Assembly: GCF_030052995.1 (NCBI RefSeq) | Contig: NZ_JASJPW010000005.1 | Span: 140,001-157,587 of the forward strand | DNA: 17,587 bases | Reading direction: 5' to 3' | From: Gemmobacter sp. 24YEA27 | GTDB lineage: Bacteria; Pseudomonadota; Alphaproteobacteria; Rhodobacterales; Rhodobacteraceae | Part shown: piece by piece, positions 8,172-15,158 of the stretch | Layout of the letters: each line of letters begins with the position of its first letter | Numbering within the stretch: the stretch's first letter is position 1 | Notes under the pieces: model-generated | Seen by the model: only the letters and a program-made list of their open reading frames with translations | Databases searched by the model: none | What the model was told of the DNA's origin: nothing | Position numbers and translations under genes: made by a program

Positions 8172-9253
8172 CACGCGGCCCTCTCTGCAGGCGAGCGCGG
8201 CGCAACCCGCCAGTCATTCACGTAGACGTTGATCCTTTGCGCAGCAAAGCTGACGCGGGGGCTTGCGGGAACCCCGACACCTTCGGGCAGCACCATGTTC
8301 AGCGGCCTGCCCAGCACCTCGCCCCGGACCAGCCGGTGCCGGCCGACATCCTCGATCCGGTGGATGGTCAGGGCGAGGCCCTCAGCGCTGAGGCTGACAT
8401 ATTCCGGCCGGATGCCGATCTGGCCTGTGACCGGCGCATAATCAGCGCCAAGCGCGATCACCGTACCATCGCTGAGCGTGGCGCGATCGCCTTCGACCTG
8501 AGCCTCGAGGAAGTTCATCCCAGGCGAGCCGATGAAATAGCCGACAAAGCTATGGGCCGGGGTCTCGAACAGCTCTTCCGGCGTGCCCATCTGCACCACG
8601 CGCCCGTCATACATGATCACCACCTTATCGGCGAAGGTCAGCGCCTCGGTCTGGTCATGGGTGACATAGATCATCGTATGGCCAAATTCGCGATGCAGCT
8701 GTTTCAGCTGGGTGCGCAGCTCCCATTTCATATGCGGGTCAATGACGGTCAGCGGCTCGTCAAACAGGATCGCGTTGACGTCTTCGCGCACCATGCCGCG
8801 GCCAAGGCTGATCTTCTGTTTCGCATCTGCCGTCAGGCCCCGGGCCTTTCTGGACAGCATTGCCTCCATCCCGATCATCTGCGCGATATGGTCGACGCGG
8901 GCCTTGATATAGGCCGGATCCATTCCGCGATTGCGCAGGGGGAACGCAAGGTTGTCGCGCACCGACATCGTGTCATAGACAACCGGGAACTGGAATACCT
9001 GGGCGATATTGCGCTCCGCCGTGGCGGCGTCGGTCACATCGAGGTCTCCAAACAGCACCCGGCCATGACTGGGGCGCAGAAGGCCCGAAATGATGTTCAG
9101 AAGTGTGGTCTTGCCGCAGCCCGAGGACCCGAGCAGCGCATAGGCGCCCCCGTCCTGCCAGACATGATCCATCTCCTTCAGCGCGTAATCTTTCTCGCTG
9201 CTGGGATTGGGCAGGTAGCTGTGGGCGAGGTTTTTCAGCGTGATCTGTGCCAT
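8171..9253 (-). CDS. glpT: Glycerol ABC transporter ATPase with degenerate signature motif
   Basis: A 360-residue MalK-like ATPase: nucleotide-binding domain about 1-235, then a regulatory/OB-type C-terminal domain. Walker A is canonical, GSSGCGKT (42-49), and so are Walker B AILFDE (161-166) and the switch histidine 199 (VTHDQTEAL). The expected signature LSGGQQQR is replaced by LTADAKQK (140-147), so this subunit cannot offer a normal signature to its partner. The D-loop reads TVID. With GlpS it should form the cytoplasmic ATPase pair of the importer. The start at 9253 is two bases after the glpS stop (TGACCATG). The name follows the Rhizobium glpSTPQUV scheme and is not the E. coli GlpT antiporter. 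Confidence 0.93.
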   Translation of the reverse strand: MAQITLKNLAHSYLPNPSSEKDYALKEMDHVWQDGGAYALLGSSGCGKTTLLNIISGLLRPSHGRVLFGDLDVTDAATAERNIAQVFQFPVVYDTMSVRDNLAFPLRNRGMDPAYIKARVDHIAQMIGMEAMLSRKARGLTADAKQKISLGRGMVREDVNAILFDEPLTVIDPHMKWELRTQLKQLHREFGHTMIYVTHDQTEALTFADKVVIMYDGRVVQMGTPEELFETPAHSFVGYFIGSPGMNFLEAQVEGDRATLSDGTVIALGADYAPVTGQIGIRPEYVSLSAEGLALTIHRIEDVGRHRLVRGEVLGRPLNMVLPEGVGVPASPRVSFAAQRINVYVNDWRVAPRSPAERAA

Positions 9254-9255
9254 GG

Positions 9256-10344
9256 TCAGGCGGCCCTCGCATAGGGCGCAGGCGCTGCCAGCCGCCCTTC
9301 CGCATCAAAGAGATAGACATGCGCCGGGTCGAGCCAGACCTCGACCTCGGCGCCCGGTGTCAGGGCATGTACCCCCTCGACCAGACCGACCCAGCGTTCG
9401 CCTTCATGGCCGAGATGGAGGAAGGTTTCCGAGCCGGTGATCTCAGTGACCGAGAGCTTTGCCCGAAAGGGCATGGCGCTTGCGGAAGGCCGGTTCAGGA
9501 ACAGGTGATTGGCCCGGAACCCTGCCCTGTAGCGCCCGTCAGGCAGCGCGGCGAAAGCGCCATCTGCGGGGCCGCTGGCGGTGCTGCCGAATTTCAGCTG
9601 CTGGCCTTCCTTCACCACGGCCAGGAAATTCATCGGCGGATCGCTGAAGACGCGGGCGGTGGTGGCATCGACCGGCTGGCGATAGACCTCGGGCGTCGGG
9701 CCAAACTGCGTCACGCGGCCCTCCCAGAGCGTGGCGGTATTGCCGCCCAGCAAAAGCGCCTCTTCGGGTTCGGTGGTCGCATAGACGAAGATCGCGCCCG
9801 AAGCCTCGAAGATACGCGGGATCTCGACGCGCAATTCCTCGCGCAGCTTGTAGTCAAGATTGGCCAGCGGTTCATCGAGCAACACGAGCCCCGCATCCTT
9901 GACCAGAGCCCGCGCCAGCGCGCAGCGCTGCTGCTGGCCGCCCGACAGCTCCAGCGGTTTGCGCGTGAGCATCGGCGTCAGCCGCAGCATGGCGGCGGTT
10001 TCCTGCACCCGTGCGTCGATCTCGGCCTTTGGGCGGCCAAGGATACGCAAAGGTGAGGCGATATTCTCGTAAACCGTCAGACCGGGATAATTGATGAATT
10101 GCTGATAGACCATCGCGACGCCGCGATCCTGGACACGCTGACCTGTCACATCCTGGCCCTGCCAGAGGATCGCCCCGCCATCGGGCCGGTCCAGCCCGGC
10201 CATCAGCCGCATCAGGCTGGTCTTGCCCGAGAGCGTCGGCCCGAGAAGCACATTCATCGTGCCCTTCTGCAATGTCAGGCTGGTGGGGTGGATATGCACC
10301 CGCCCGTCCACCTGCCGCGACACGTTTTGCAGTTCCAGCGTCAT
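9256..10344 (-). CDS. glpS: Glycerol ABC transporter ATPase with canonical signature but no switch histidine
   Basis: A 362-residue MalK-like ATPase. Walker A is GPTLSGKT (35-42), which fits GxxxxGK(S/T) but lacks the usual inner glycine. The Q-loop is near 81-82, the signature LSGGQQQR (133-140) is perfect, and Walker B is LVLLDE (153-158). At the switch-histidine position there is Thr191 (VYATTEPEEA). Residues from about 240 form the C-terminal regulatory domain. The start at 10344 is chosen because GGGGAGGA stands just before it and homology begins at MTLELQNVS; an in-frame codon at 10392 has no such site. It lies 63 bases downstream of glpD. With GlpT it would power glycerol import. Confidence 0.93.
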   Translation of the reverse strand: MTLELQNVSRQVDGRVHIHPTSLTLQKGTMNVLLGPTLSGKTSLMRLMAGLDRPDGGAILWQGQDVTGQRVQDRGVAMVYQQFINYPGLTVYENIASPLRILGRPKAEIDARVQETAAMLRLTPMLTRKPLELSGGQQQRCALARALVKDAGLVLLDEPLANLDYKLREELRVEIPRIFEASGAIFVYATTEPEEALLLGGNTATLWEGRVTQFGPTPEVYRQPVDATTARVFSDPPMNFLAVVKEGQQLKFGSTASGPADGAFAALPDGRYRAGFRANHLFLNRPSASAMPFRAKLSVTEITGSETFLHLGHEGERWVGLVEGVHALTPGAEVEVWLDPAHVYLFDAEGRLAAPAPYARAA

Positions 10345-10407
10345 CCATCCTCCCCTCAGGCGCAGCCTTCGCATCCTCCAATGCCCGGGCACGCCGATTT
10401 CTCGCTC

Positions 10408-12006
10408 TCAGGCCGCCGGTGTCTCCCGGTTCTGTGCCGCTTTGGCCATAAAGGCCTCCAGCGCCATGATCTGGTCTTTGGTCATATGCAGCCCAAGCCG
10501 CGTGCGCCGCCAAAGGATGTCCGCCGCCTCGCGGGCATATTCGCGCGTGATCAGCCAGTTGACCTCGGCCCCGCTCAGCGTCGCGCCAAAATCCGGGCCC
10601 AGATCCTCGGGCCGGGTCGCGCCCGCCAGCATCTCAGACGCCTCGGTGCCATAAGTGCGGATCAGGCGGGCGGCATGGGCGTGGGTCAGGAACGGAAAGC
10701 CCGCTTTCAGCCGCGCCACCTGATCTGCCACCCCGTCATGCGGGAAATTGCCGCCAGGGAGCGCAACCCGCGCCGTCCAGGCCGCCCCGGCCTGCGGGAA
10801 AAACGGCGCGAGCTTTGCCAGCGCATTTTCCGCCAGGCGGCGATAGGTGGTGATCTTGCCGCCGAACACATTCAGAAGCGGCGGCGCCCTGTGATCCGCC
10901 CCCGTATCCAGGCTCAGCACATATTCCCTTGTCGCCGCCGTCGCCGATTTCGCGCCGTCATTGTAAAGCGGGCGCACCCCGGAATAGCTCCAGACCACAT
11001 CATCCGGCGTGACCGGCTTTGCGAAATAGCGGCTGGCAAAGGCGCAAAGATAATCGCGTTCCTCATCGGTGCAGCGCACATCTGCAGGACTGCCCTGATG
11101 ATCCTTGTCGGTGGTGCCGATCAGGGTGAAGTCATCCTCATAGGGAATGGCGAAGATGATCCGCCCGTCTGTGCCCTGGAAGAAATAGGCGCGGTCATGG
11201 TCATAAAGCCTGCGCGTCACGATATGGCTGCCGCGCACCAGCCGCACGCCCTCGGTCGAAGTGATATGGGCCACGTCGCGGATCACCTCGCCCACCCAGG
11301 GGCCACCGGCATTGACCAGAGCCCGCGCCAGATGGGTTTCACGCCCGCGCGGGCCTTCGGTGGTGATCTCCCAATGGGCGGCTGCCCGGCGCGCCGATAT
11401 GACTTTCGTGCGCGTCAGGATGCGCGCCCCCCGCGCCCCGGCATCGCGGGCATTCAACACCACAAGACGCGAATCCTGCACCCAGCAATCGGAATATTCC
11501 CAGGCGCGGCCAAAGCCCGGCTGCAGCCAGCGCCCCGCCGGATCCGTCTTCAGATCCAGCCGTCGCGTGCCCGGCAGGATCTTTCGCCCGCCCAGCGTGT
11601 CGTAAAGAAACAGCCCCAGCCGGATCAGCCATGCGGGGCGACGACCCTTCATCCAGGGCATCACGAACCCCAAAAGCCGCGAGGTCGGCGTGTCACTTTC
11701 GAACCGCATCCCGGGGCTGTAGGGCAACACGAACCGCATCGGCCAGCTGATATGAGGCATGGCGACCAGCAGGGTTTCACGCTCCTGCAAGGCTTCGCGC
11801 ACCAGATGGAATTCGAAATACTCCAGGTAACGCAGCCCGCCATGGAACATCTTGGTCGAGGCCGATGAGGTGCCCTGCGCCAGGTCGCCCTGTTCGGCCA
11901 GCGTGACCGTCAGCCCACGCCCCGCCGCATCGCGGGCAATGCCGCAGCCATTCACGCCGCCACCGATGACGAAGAGGTCGGTCATCTCTGCGGTCGGTGT
12001 CGACAT
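10408..12006 (-). CDS. glpD: Glycerol-3-phosphate dehydrogenase (FAD, aerobic)
   Basis: A 532-residue FAD-dependent membrane-associated dehydrogenase that oxidises sn-glycerol-3-phosphate to dihydroxyacetone phosphate and passes electrons to quinone. The FAD Rossmann motif GGGVNG is at 15-20, followed by ARDAAGRGLTV and LAEQGDLAQGTSSASTK. Then come HGGLRYLEYFEFHLVREALQ, the family's most conserved region, and VNAGGPWV in the middle. FGGKITTYRRLAE marks the second FAD contact, and a helical C-terminal domain ends at MTKDQIMALEAF. The length matches E. coli GlpD (501) with a somewhat longer tail. The start at 12006 has GAGGGAGGGAAC directly before the ATG; the frame is open to 12102 but that part lies in the promoter region. 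It is the first gene of the operon and divergent from glpR. Confidence 0.95.
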   Translation of the reverse strand: MSTPTAEMTDLFVIGGGVNGCGIARDAAGRGLTVTLAEQGDLAQGTSSASTKMFHGGLRYLEYFEFHLVREALQERETLLVAMPHISWPMRFVLPYSPGMRFESDTPTSRLLGFVMPWMKGRRPAWLIRLGLFLYDTLGGRKILPGTRRLDLKTDPAGRWLQPGFGRAWEYSDCWVQDSRLVVLNARDAGARGARILTRTKVISARRAAAHWEITTEGPRGRETHLARALVNAGGPWVGEVIRDVAHITSTEGVRLVRGSHIVTRRLYDHDRAYFFQGTDGRIIFAIPYEDDFTLIGTTDKDHQGSPADVRCTDEERDYLCAFASRYFAKPVTPDDVVWSYSGVRPLYNDGAKSATAATREYVLSLDTGADHRAPPLLNVFGGKITTYRRLAENALAKLAPFFPQAGAAWTARVALPGGNFPHDGVADQVARLKAGFPFLTHAHAARLIRTYGTEASEMLAGATRPEDLGPDFGATLSGAEVNWLITREYAREAADILWRRTRLGLHMTKDQIMALEAFMAKAAQNRETPAA

Positions 12007-12273
12007 GTTCCCTCCCTCAGCTCGCATTGCGGACCCATCAACGAGTAGCAGCCAGATCTCATCGGTCAAGCCTGCATTTTCGTTTTTGCGCGATTTGATC
12101 ATTAAGGAACATTAATTGCCGCATTGCAGCGCAAATATTCCTTCTAAATTTTCGGTTTTTCACCGCCTCGCAGACTTGCGCGCGGGCTTGCCTTCCGTAT
12201 TCTTCCGCATCACAACGGCAAAACGGCGGGCAAAACCGCGCATGAAACGAACCCCTGCAGAAGGCGCGACTCC
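12007..12273. promoter_or_regulatory. glpD-glpR divergent control region with putative GlpR sites
   Basis: This 267-base intergenic region has an AT-rich core unlike its surroundings. Two direct copies of ATTTTCG(T/G)TTTT occur at 12076-12087 and 12148-12159, and a related GTTCGTTTCA is on the opposite strand at 12251-12242. DeoR-family regulators commonly recognise TTCGTTT-type half sites, so these are candidate GlpR operators. A direct repeat CATTAA occurs at 12100-12105 and 12110-12115, one helical turn apart. The region should carry both the glpD operon promoter and the glpR promoter. GlpR is expected to repress until glycerol-3-phosphate is bound; this is inference from the family. Confidence 0.6.
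12042..12069 (-). promoter_or_regulatory. Candidate sigma-70 promoter for the glpD operon
   Basis: On the minus strand TTGACC (12069-12064) and TACTCG (12047-12042) are separated by 16 bases and lie 35 bases upstream of the glpD ATG. The -35 is good, the -10 poor. A candidate TTTTCGTTTTT operator lies just upstream at 12077-12087. Confidence 0.3.
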
Positions 12274-13059
12274 TTGGTGCTGAGCATCCGGCAAAATCAG
12301 ATCGTAGAACTTGCCCGGACCGAGGGCCGGGTCGTGGTTGAGGATCTTGCGCATCGTTTCGACGTGACCCTGCAGACCATCCGCCGCGATCTGACGGAAC
12401 TGGCCGAGGCGGGGCTGCTTGACCGTGTCCATGGCGGGGCGGTGCCCCGTATGGGCATGGTCAATCTGGGCTATGAGGCGCGCCGCCGTCTGCATTCCGA
12501 GGCCAAGGCCGCGATCGCCACCGCCTGCGCCGCCGCGATCCCCGACAATTCCAGCCTGATCCTCAACCTTGGCACGACAACCGAAGCCGTGGCGCGCGCG
12601 CTGATCCACCATTCGAATATCACGGTCATCACCAACAATATGAATGTTGCCAATATTCTCGCGGAGAATCCGGGCTGCGAGATCATGGTGGCGGGGGGCG
12701 CACTTCGCCGTTCGGATGGCGGCCTGGTGGGCGAACTTGCCACCCAGTTCATCGAACAGTTCAAGGTGGATTACGCGGTTATCGGTACATCGGCGCTGGA
12801 TCTGGACGGCGACCTGCTGGATTATGACCTGGCCGAGGTGCGGGTCAGCCGGGCAATCCTGCGCCAGGCCCGACAGGCGTTTCTGGTCACAGATCACAGC
12901 AAACTGGGCCGATCCGCGCCAGCGCGGATTGCCTGTCTGGCGGAAATCGACACGCTGTTCACCGACCGGGCCCTGCCTGACGCGCTGTATGAAAAATGCG
13001 CCGGATGGCGGACACATCTTCATATCTGTGATTCGGCCCCCGTCCCTGCCAGCGCCTGA
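12274..13059 (+). CDS. glpR: DeoR-family glycerol regulon repressor
   Basis: A 261-residue DeoR-family regulator. The N-terminal winged helix-turn-helix spans about residues 6-55, with the DeoR signature from IRQNQIVELARTEGRV through VTLQTIRRDLTELAEAGLLDRVHGGA. The C-terminal sugar-phosphate sensor contains LNLGTTTEAVARAL, VITNNMNVANIL, MVAGGALRRSDGGLVG and YAVIGTSALDLDG. In this family the effector is a phosphorylated sugar, here presumably glycerol-3-phosphate. No ATG precedes homology; TTG at 12274, with AGAAGG 9 bases upstream, or GTG at 12277 are the choices. An ATG at 12242 is in another frame and stops at once. It is transcribed away from glpD, the usual arrangement for a local repressor. 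Confidence 0.9.
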   Translation: MVLSIRQNQIVELARTEGRVVVEDLAHRFDVTLQTIRRDLTELAEAGLLDRVHGGAVPRMGMVNLGYEARRRLHSEAKAAIATACAAAIPDNSSLILNLGTTTEAVARALIHHSNITVITNNMNVANILAENPGCEIMVAGGALRRSDGGLVGELATQFIEQFKVDYAVIGTSALDLDGDLLDYDLAEVRVSRAILRQARQAFLVTDHSKLGRSAPARIACLAEIDTLFTDRALPDALYEKCAGWRTHLHICDSAPVPASA

Positions 13060-13666
13060 CCGAAGCGGCGGCATGACCTTTGAGACCGTGCCCCGGTTTC
13101 TGGCCAGCGGCATGGAAGAACTAACCGAACCACACTGCGCCGGCAGCGGCAGGTCCGGCTGAGACCGCGCGGACAGGGGCAAGGGTGCCAGGCGATTCCC
13201 CCTCCTTTCCCTGAAAACGTGATGACGCCAGATCTTTGGCCACAAAGCCGAGGAAACTGCGGCACGGACCTCAAATGATCTCGCGCCGCGAGATCCGCAC
13301 ATCCGGCAGGTTGCAAAGCAGCGGGGCACGCCGTGAAATCATCGGGCGCGCTTTGCCTGCAATGGTCAGAAACCTGATTCAGATCGCGCCGCCTCGAACG
13401 GCACCGGCCGCGCCCACATTAATTCCGGCGCCGTGACGCCCCGCTCGCATGAGAGGGTCGCGATCCGGCCTGTTGTCACGCTGCTGCTGATGCTGACACC
13501 GGGCGGATGCCAGGCGTATTGCGGCGGGCAGCCGACGAAAGGGCAGCGCATAGATCTGACCCGCATTCTGCCGTCCAGTCCGACACAGAGCATATGGCAG
13601 GCGCGCGCAGCCCCGGGCGGTGATCTCACTGAAGGTCGGGGAAACCGCAAATCTGCTGCCCGGGGC
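13060..13666. other. Stretch with no convincing gene, containing inverted repeats
   Basis: No frame here gives a protein I recognise. Short open frames exist on both strands (plus 13433 onward, minus 13686-13366). None has both a clear ribosome site and family-like sequence, and coding-type third-base bias appears weakly on both strands. Two structural features stand out and are listed separately: a 19-base palindrome at 13277-13295 and a 10-base inverted repeat at 13609-13618 and 13658-13667. It may be an eroded gene or simply intergenic DNA. Confidence 0.5.
13277..13295. repeat. 19-base palindrome
   Basis: GATCTCGCG (13277-13285) and CGCGAGATC (13287-13295) are perfect reverse complements around a single C. 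Near-perfect dyad symmetry of this size suits a dimeric DNA-binding protein better than an RNA hairpin. No regulated gene is obvious next to it. Confidence 0.55.
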
Positions 13667-13667
13667 T
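13609..13667. repeat. Inverted repeat with 39-base spacer
   Basis: AGCCCCGGGC (13609-13618) is the exact reverse complement of GCCCGGGGCT (13658-13667). The right arm touches the stop codon of the unrecognised minus-strand remnant. It could fold into a long hairpin at that gene's 3' end; no T-run follows on either strand. Confidence 0.5.
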
Positions 13668-14050
13668 TACCGGTCTTGATGGACAAGGGGGGCGATCCGC
13701 GCCCGACAGATCGCCCTCAGCGCCTCCATCGCCTCGGCTGGCAGGGCAGGCAAATCACTGGCGGCACTGTTCAAGAGCACCTGATGCGTGTTTTCGCCCC
13801 CGGGATTACTGCGCGGACGACCTGTTCGGTCAGGATCCGGCACAGATCGTTTTGTGCCATCGACACGTGATCCGGCACCAGACGGCGGATCCTCAAGCGC
13901 AAGGTCATAGGCCACACCGGCAAAGATCGCGCCCTTGTTGAAAACCTCGCCATTGCGGTTAAAGGCGCAGTGATCATCGGCGCGGAATGCCCTGTCACCC
14001 GCCATCTTGCCGGTGAGAAACACCGAGGCCAGCTCCAGCAACACAATCAC
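13667..14050 (-). CDS. Unrecognised protein remnant with two apparent frameshifts
   Basis: I do not recognise this protein. Frame A from GTG 14050 reads VLLELASVFLTGKMAGDRAF and continues with HCAFNRNGEVFNKGAIFAGV and AYDLAL, with GC-rich third positions that suggest real coding. After AYDLAL (about 13906) the coding character moves to a second frame (RIRRLVPDHVSMAQNDLCRI, then LTEQVVRAVIPGAKT). After about 13775 it returns to frame A (HQVLLNSAASDLPALPAEAM, then EALRAICRARIAPLV), ending with TAA at 13669-13667. Joined, it gives about 127 residues rich in helix. There is no ribosome site before GTG 14050 and an in-frame stop lies just upstream, so the true N-terminus may be elsewhere or lost. 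It sits downstream of the cyclodeaminase gene on the same strand. A small hypothetical protein hit by sequencing errors, or a gene remnant, are both possible. Confidence 0.4.
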   Translation of the reverse strand: MIVLLELASVFLTGKMAGDRAFRADDHCAFNRNGEVFNKGAIFAGVAYDLALEDPPSGAGSRVDGTKRSVPDPDRTGRPRSNPGGENTHQVLLNSAASDLPALPAEAMEALRAICRARIAPLVHQDR

Positions 14051-14139
14051 CGTGCAAGACAGAGTTTATCAAAGAGACAATCTGTGCTCGCCGTGACCCC
14101 TGAGGTTTGCCCTCCGGGCGGGTTGCGCAGGATGCTGCC

Positions 14140-15072
14140 TTACCCCGTGATCCGGGCGATGTAATCCGCGACCATCAGGTCAAGATGCGCGCCGCCGCCA
14201 TTTTTGAACAGCGTGATTTCGGTGTCTGAGCCGCGATGGCGTGGTCCGGCGGGCACCATGGAATACAGGTCTCCAAGCACATCCGCACGCGCGATCACGC
14301 CATTGCGGATCGGGTCTGTCAGCTCGCCGATCCGTTCAATGGTGGTGGTGAAATTATCGACATAAATGCGGGATTTCGCGATCAGCGCATCATCGGCCTC
14401 GCGCATTTCCGGGGTGAAAGCGCCGATCAGGTCGATATGGGTTCCGGGCCGGACCAGGTGACCCGGCAGGATGGGCGCGCGGGCCAGGGTGGCGCTGGCG
14501 ACGATGTCGGCCTCGCTCAGGGCCGCGGCCAGGTCGCTGACCGCGCGCGGGGGCACAGGGCTGTCGCGCAACCGCGCTGCCAGGGCCTGTGCCTGATCAT
14601 GCCGCCGTGCCCAGATCGAGATCCGCGTCAGCCCGGGAAAAGTCGCGGCATAGCCCTGCGCGAGGCTTTCCGCAACCTCACCCGCGCCGAGGATCACCAG
14701 ATGCCGACTGTCCTCCCGCGCCAGCATCTGCGCCCCCAGAAGTGAATCCGCGACCGTCTTGAAGCGGGTGACCAACCGGCTTTCGATGACCGCGCGAATG
14801 CCGCCAGTGCTGTCATCATAGAGTAAAACCATGCCCTGGACCGTCGGCAGACCAGCGGCAGCGTTTGCCTCGAAAACCGTCTCGGCCTTGACCGCAGAGC
14901 CCAGACCCCGGATCCGCGCGGCGCGGTTCAAAAGCGCTTTGCCATCGCCCCCAAGCATCAGATCCTGCACATCCGCGGGGGCGCGCAGATGCCCCTGGCG
15001 GAGCGCCTCGACCACCCCATCCCAGGCCACCAGGTGCCGGGTTGCATCATAGGTTATGATCCTGATCGACAT
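14140..15072 (-). CDS. Ornithine cyclodeaminase / mu-crystallin family protein
   Basis: A 310-residue NAD(P)-dependent protein of the OCD/mu-crystallin family, whose members include ornithine cyclodeaminase, alanine dehydrogenase, and imine or pyrroline-2-carboxylate reductases. The Rossmann loop GAGEVA (129-134) sits in LVILGAGEVAESLAQGY. The substrate domain shows Lys62 in AVKAETVFEAN, where the family has its catalytic lysine, and VLLYDDSTGGIRAVIE followed by RLVTRFKTVADSLLGAQML. The C-terminal EITLFKNGGGAHLDLMVADY is family typical. GAGEVA and KNGGGAHLD differ from classic ornithine cyclodeaminases, so another imino-acid substrate is likely. The start at 15072 has GGAG about 10 bases upstream, partly inside a small hairpin (15083-15097) that could hide it. 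It lies 82 bases downstream of oxyR on the same strand. I see no link in function. Confidence 0.87.
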   Translation of the reverse strand: MSIRIITYDATRHLVAWDGVVEALRQGHLRAPADVQDLMLGGDGKALLNRAARIRGLGSAVKAETVFEANAAAGLPTVQGMVLLYDDSTGGIRAVIESRLVTRFKTVADSLLGAQMLAREDSRHLVILGAGEVAESLAQGYAATFPGLTRISIWARRHDQAQALAARLRDSPVPPRAVSDLAAALSEADIVASATLARAPILPGHLVRPGTHIDLIGAFTPEMREADDALIAKSRIYVDNFTTTIERIGELTDPIRNGVIARADVLGDLYSMVPAGPRHRGSDTEITLFKNGGGAHLDLMVADYIARITG

Positions 15073-15137
15073 GGAAATCTCTCCGGAACTTGTCCGGCCC
15101 CCTGTTCCACCACGCGATCATATTGCAGCACGAGCGT

Positions 15138-15158
15138 CTGAGCGGCAATTGCGCTCAG
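15138..15158 (-). terminator. 21-base palindrome overlapping the oxyR stop
   Basis: CTGAGCG (15138-15144) and CGCTCAG (15152-15158) are perfect reverse complements around GCAATTG. The palindrome contains the oxyR stop codon (15157-15155). No T-run follows. It could be a weak oxyR terminator or an operator upstream of the cyclodeaminase gene. Confidence 0.4.

Noticed and set aside
8237..9274. 345-residue open frame on the plus strand
   Set aside because: It is the shadow of glpT; Walker motifs read only on the minus strand.
10099..11868. 589-residue open frame on the plus strand
   Set aside because: It is antisense to glpD and glpS, which carry clear FAD and ATPase motifs; its composition is typical of a high-GC shadow frame.
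12160..13329. 389-residue open frame on the minus strand
   Set aside because: It is antisense to glpR, crosses its promoter region, and has no recognisable domain.
13433..13870. Possible small lipoprotein on the plus strand (hydrophobic TLLLMLTPGGC start)
   Set aside because: The lipobox is poor (Pro at -3), there is no clear ribosome site, the rest is Arg-rich filler, and it overlaps the better-supported minus-strand remnant.
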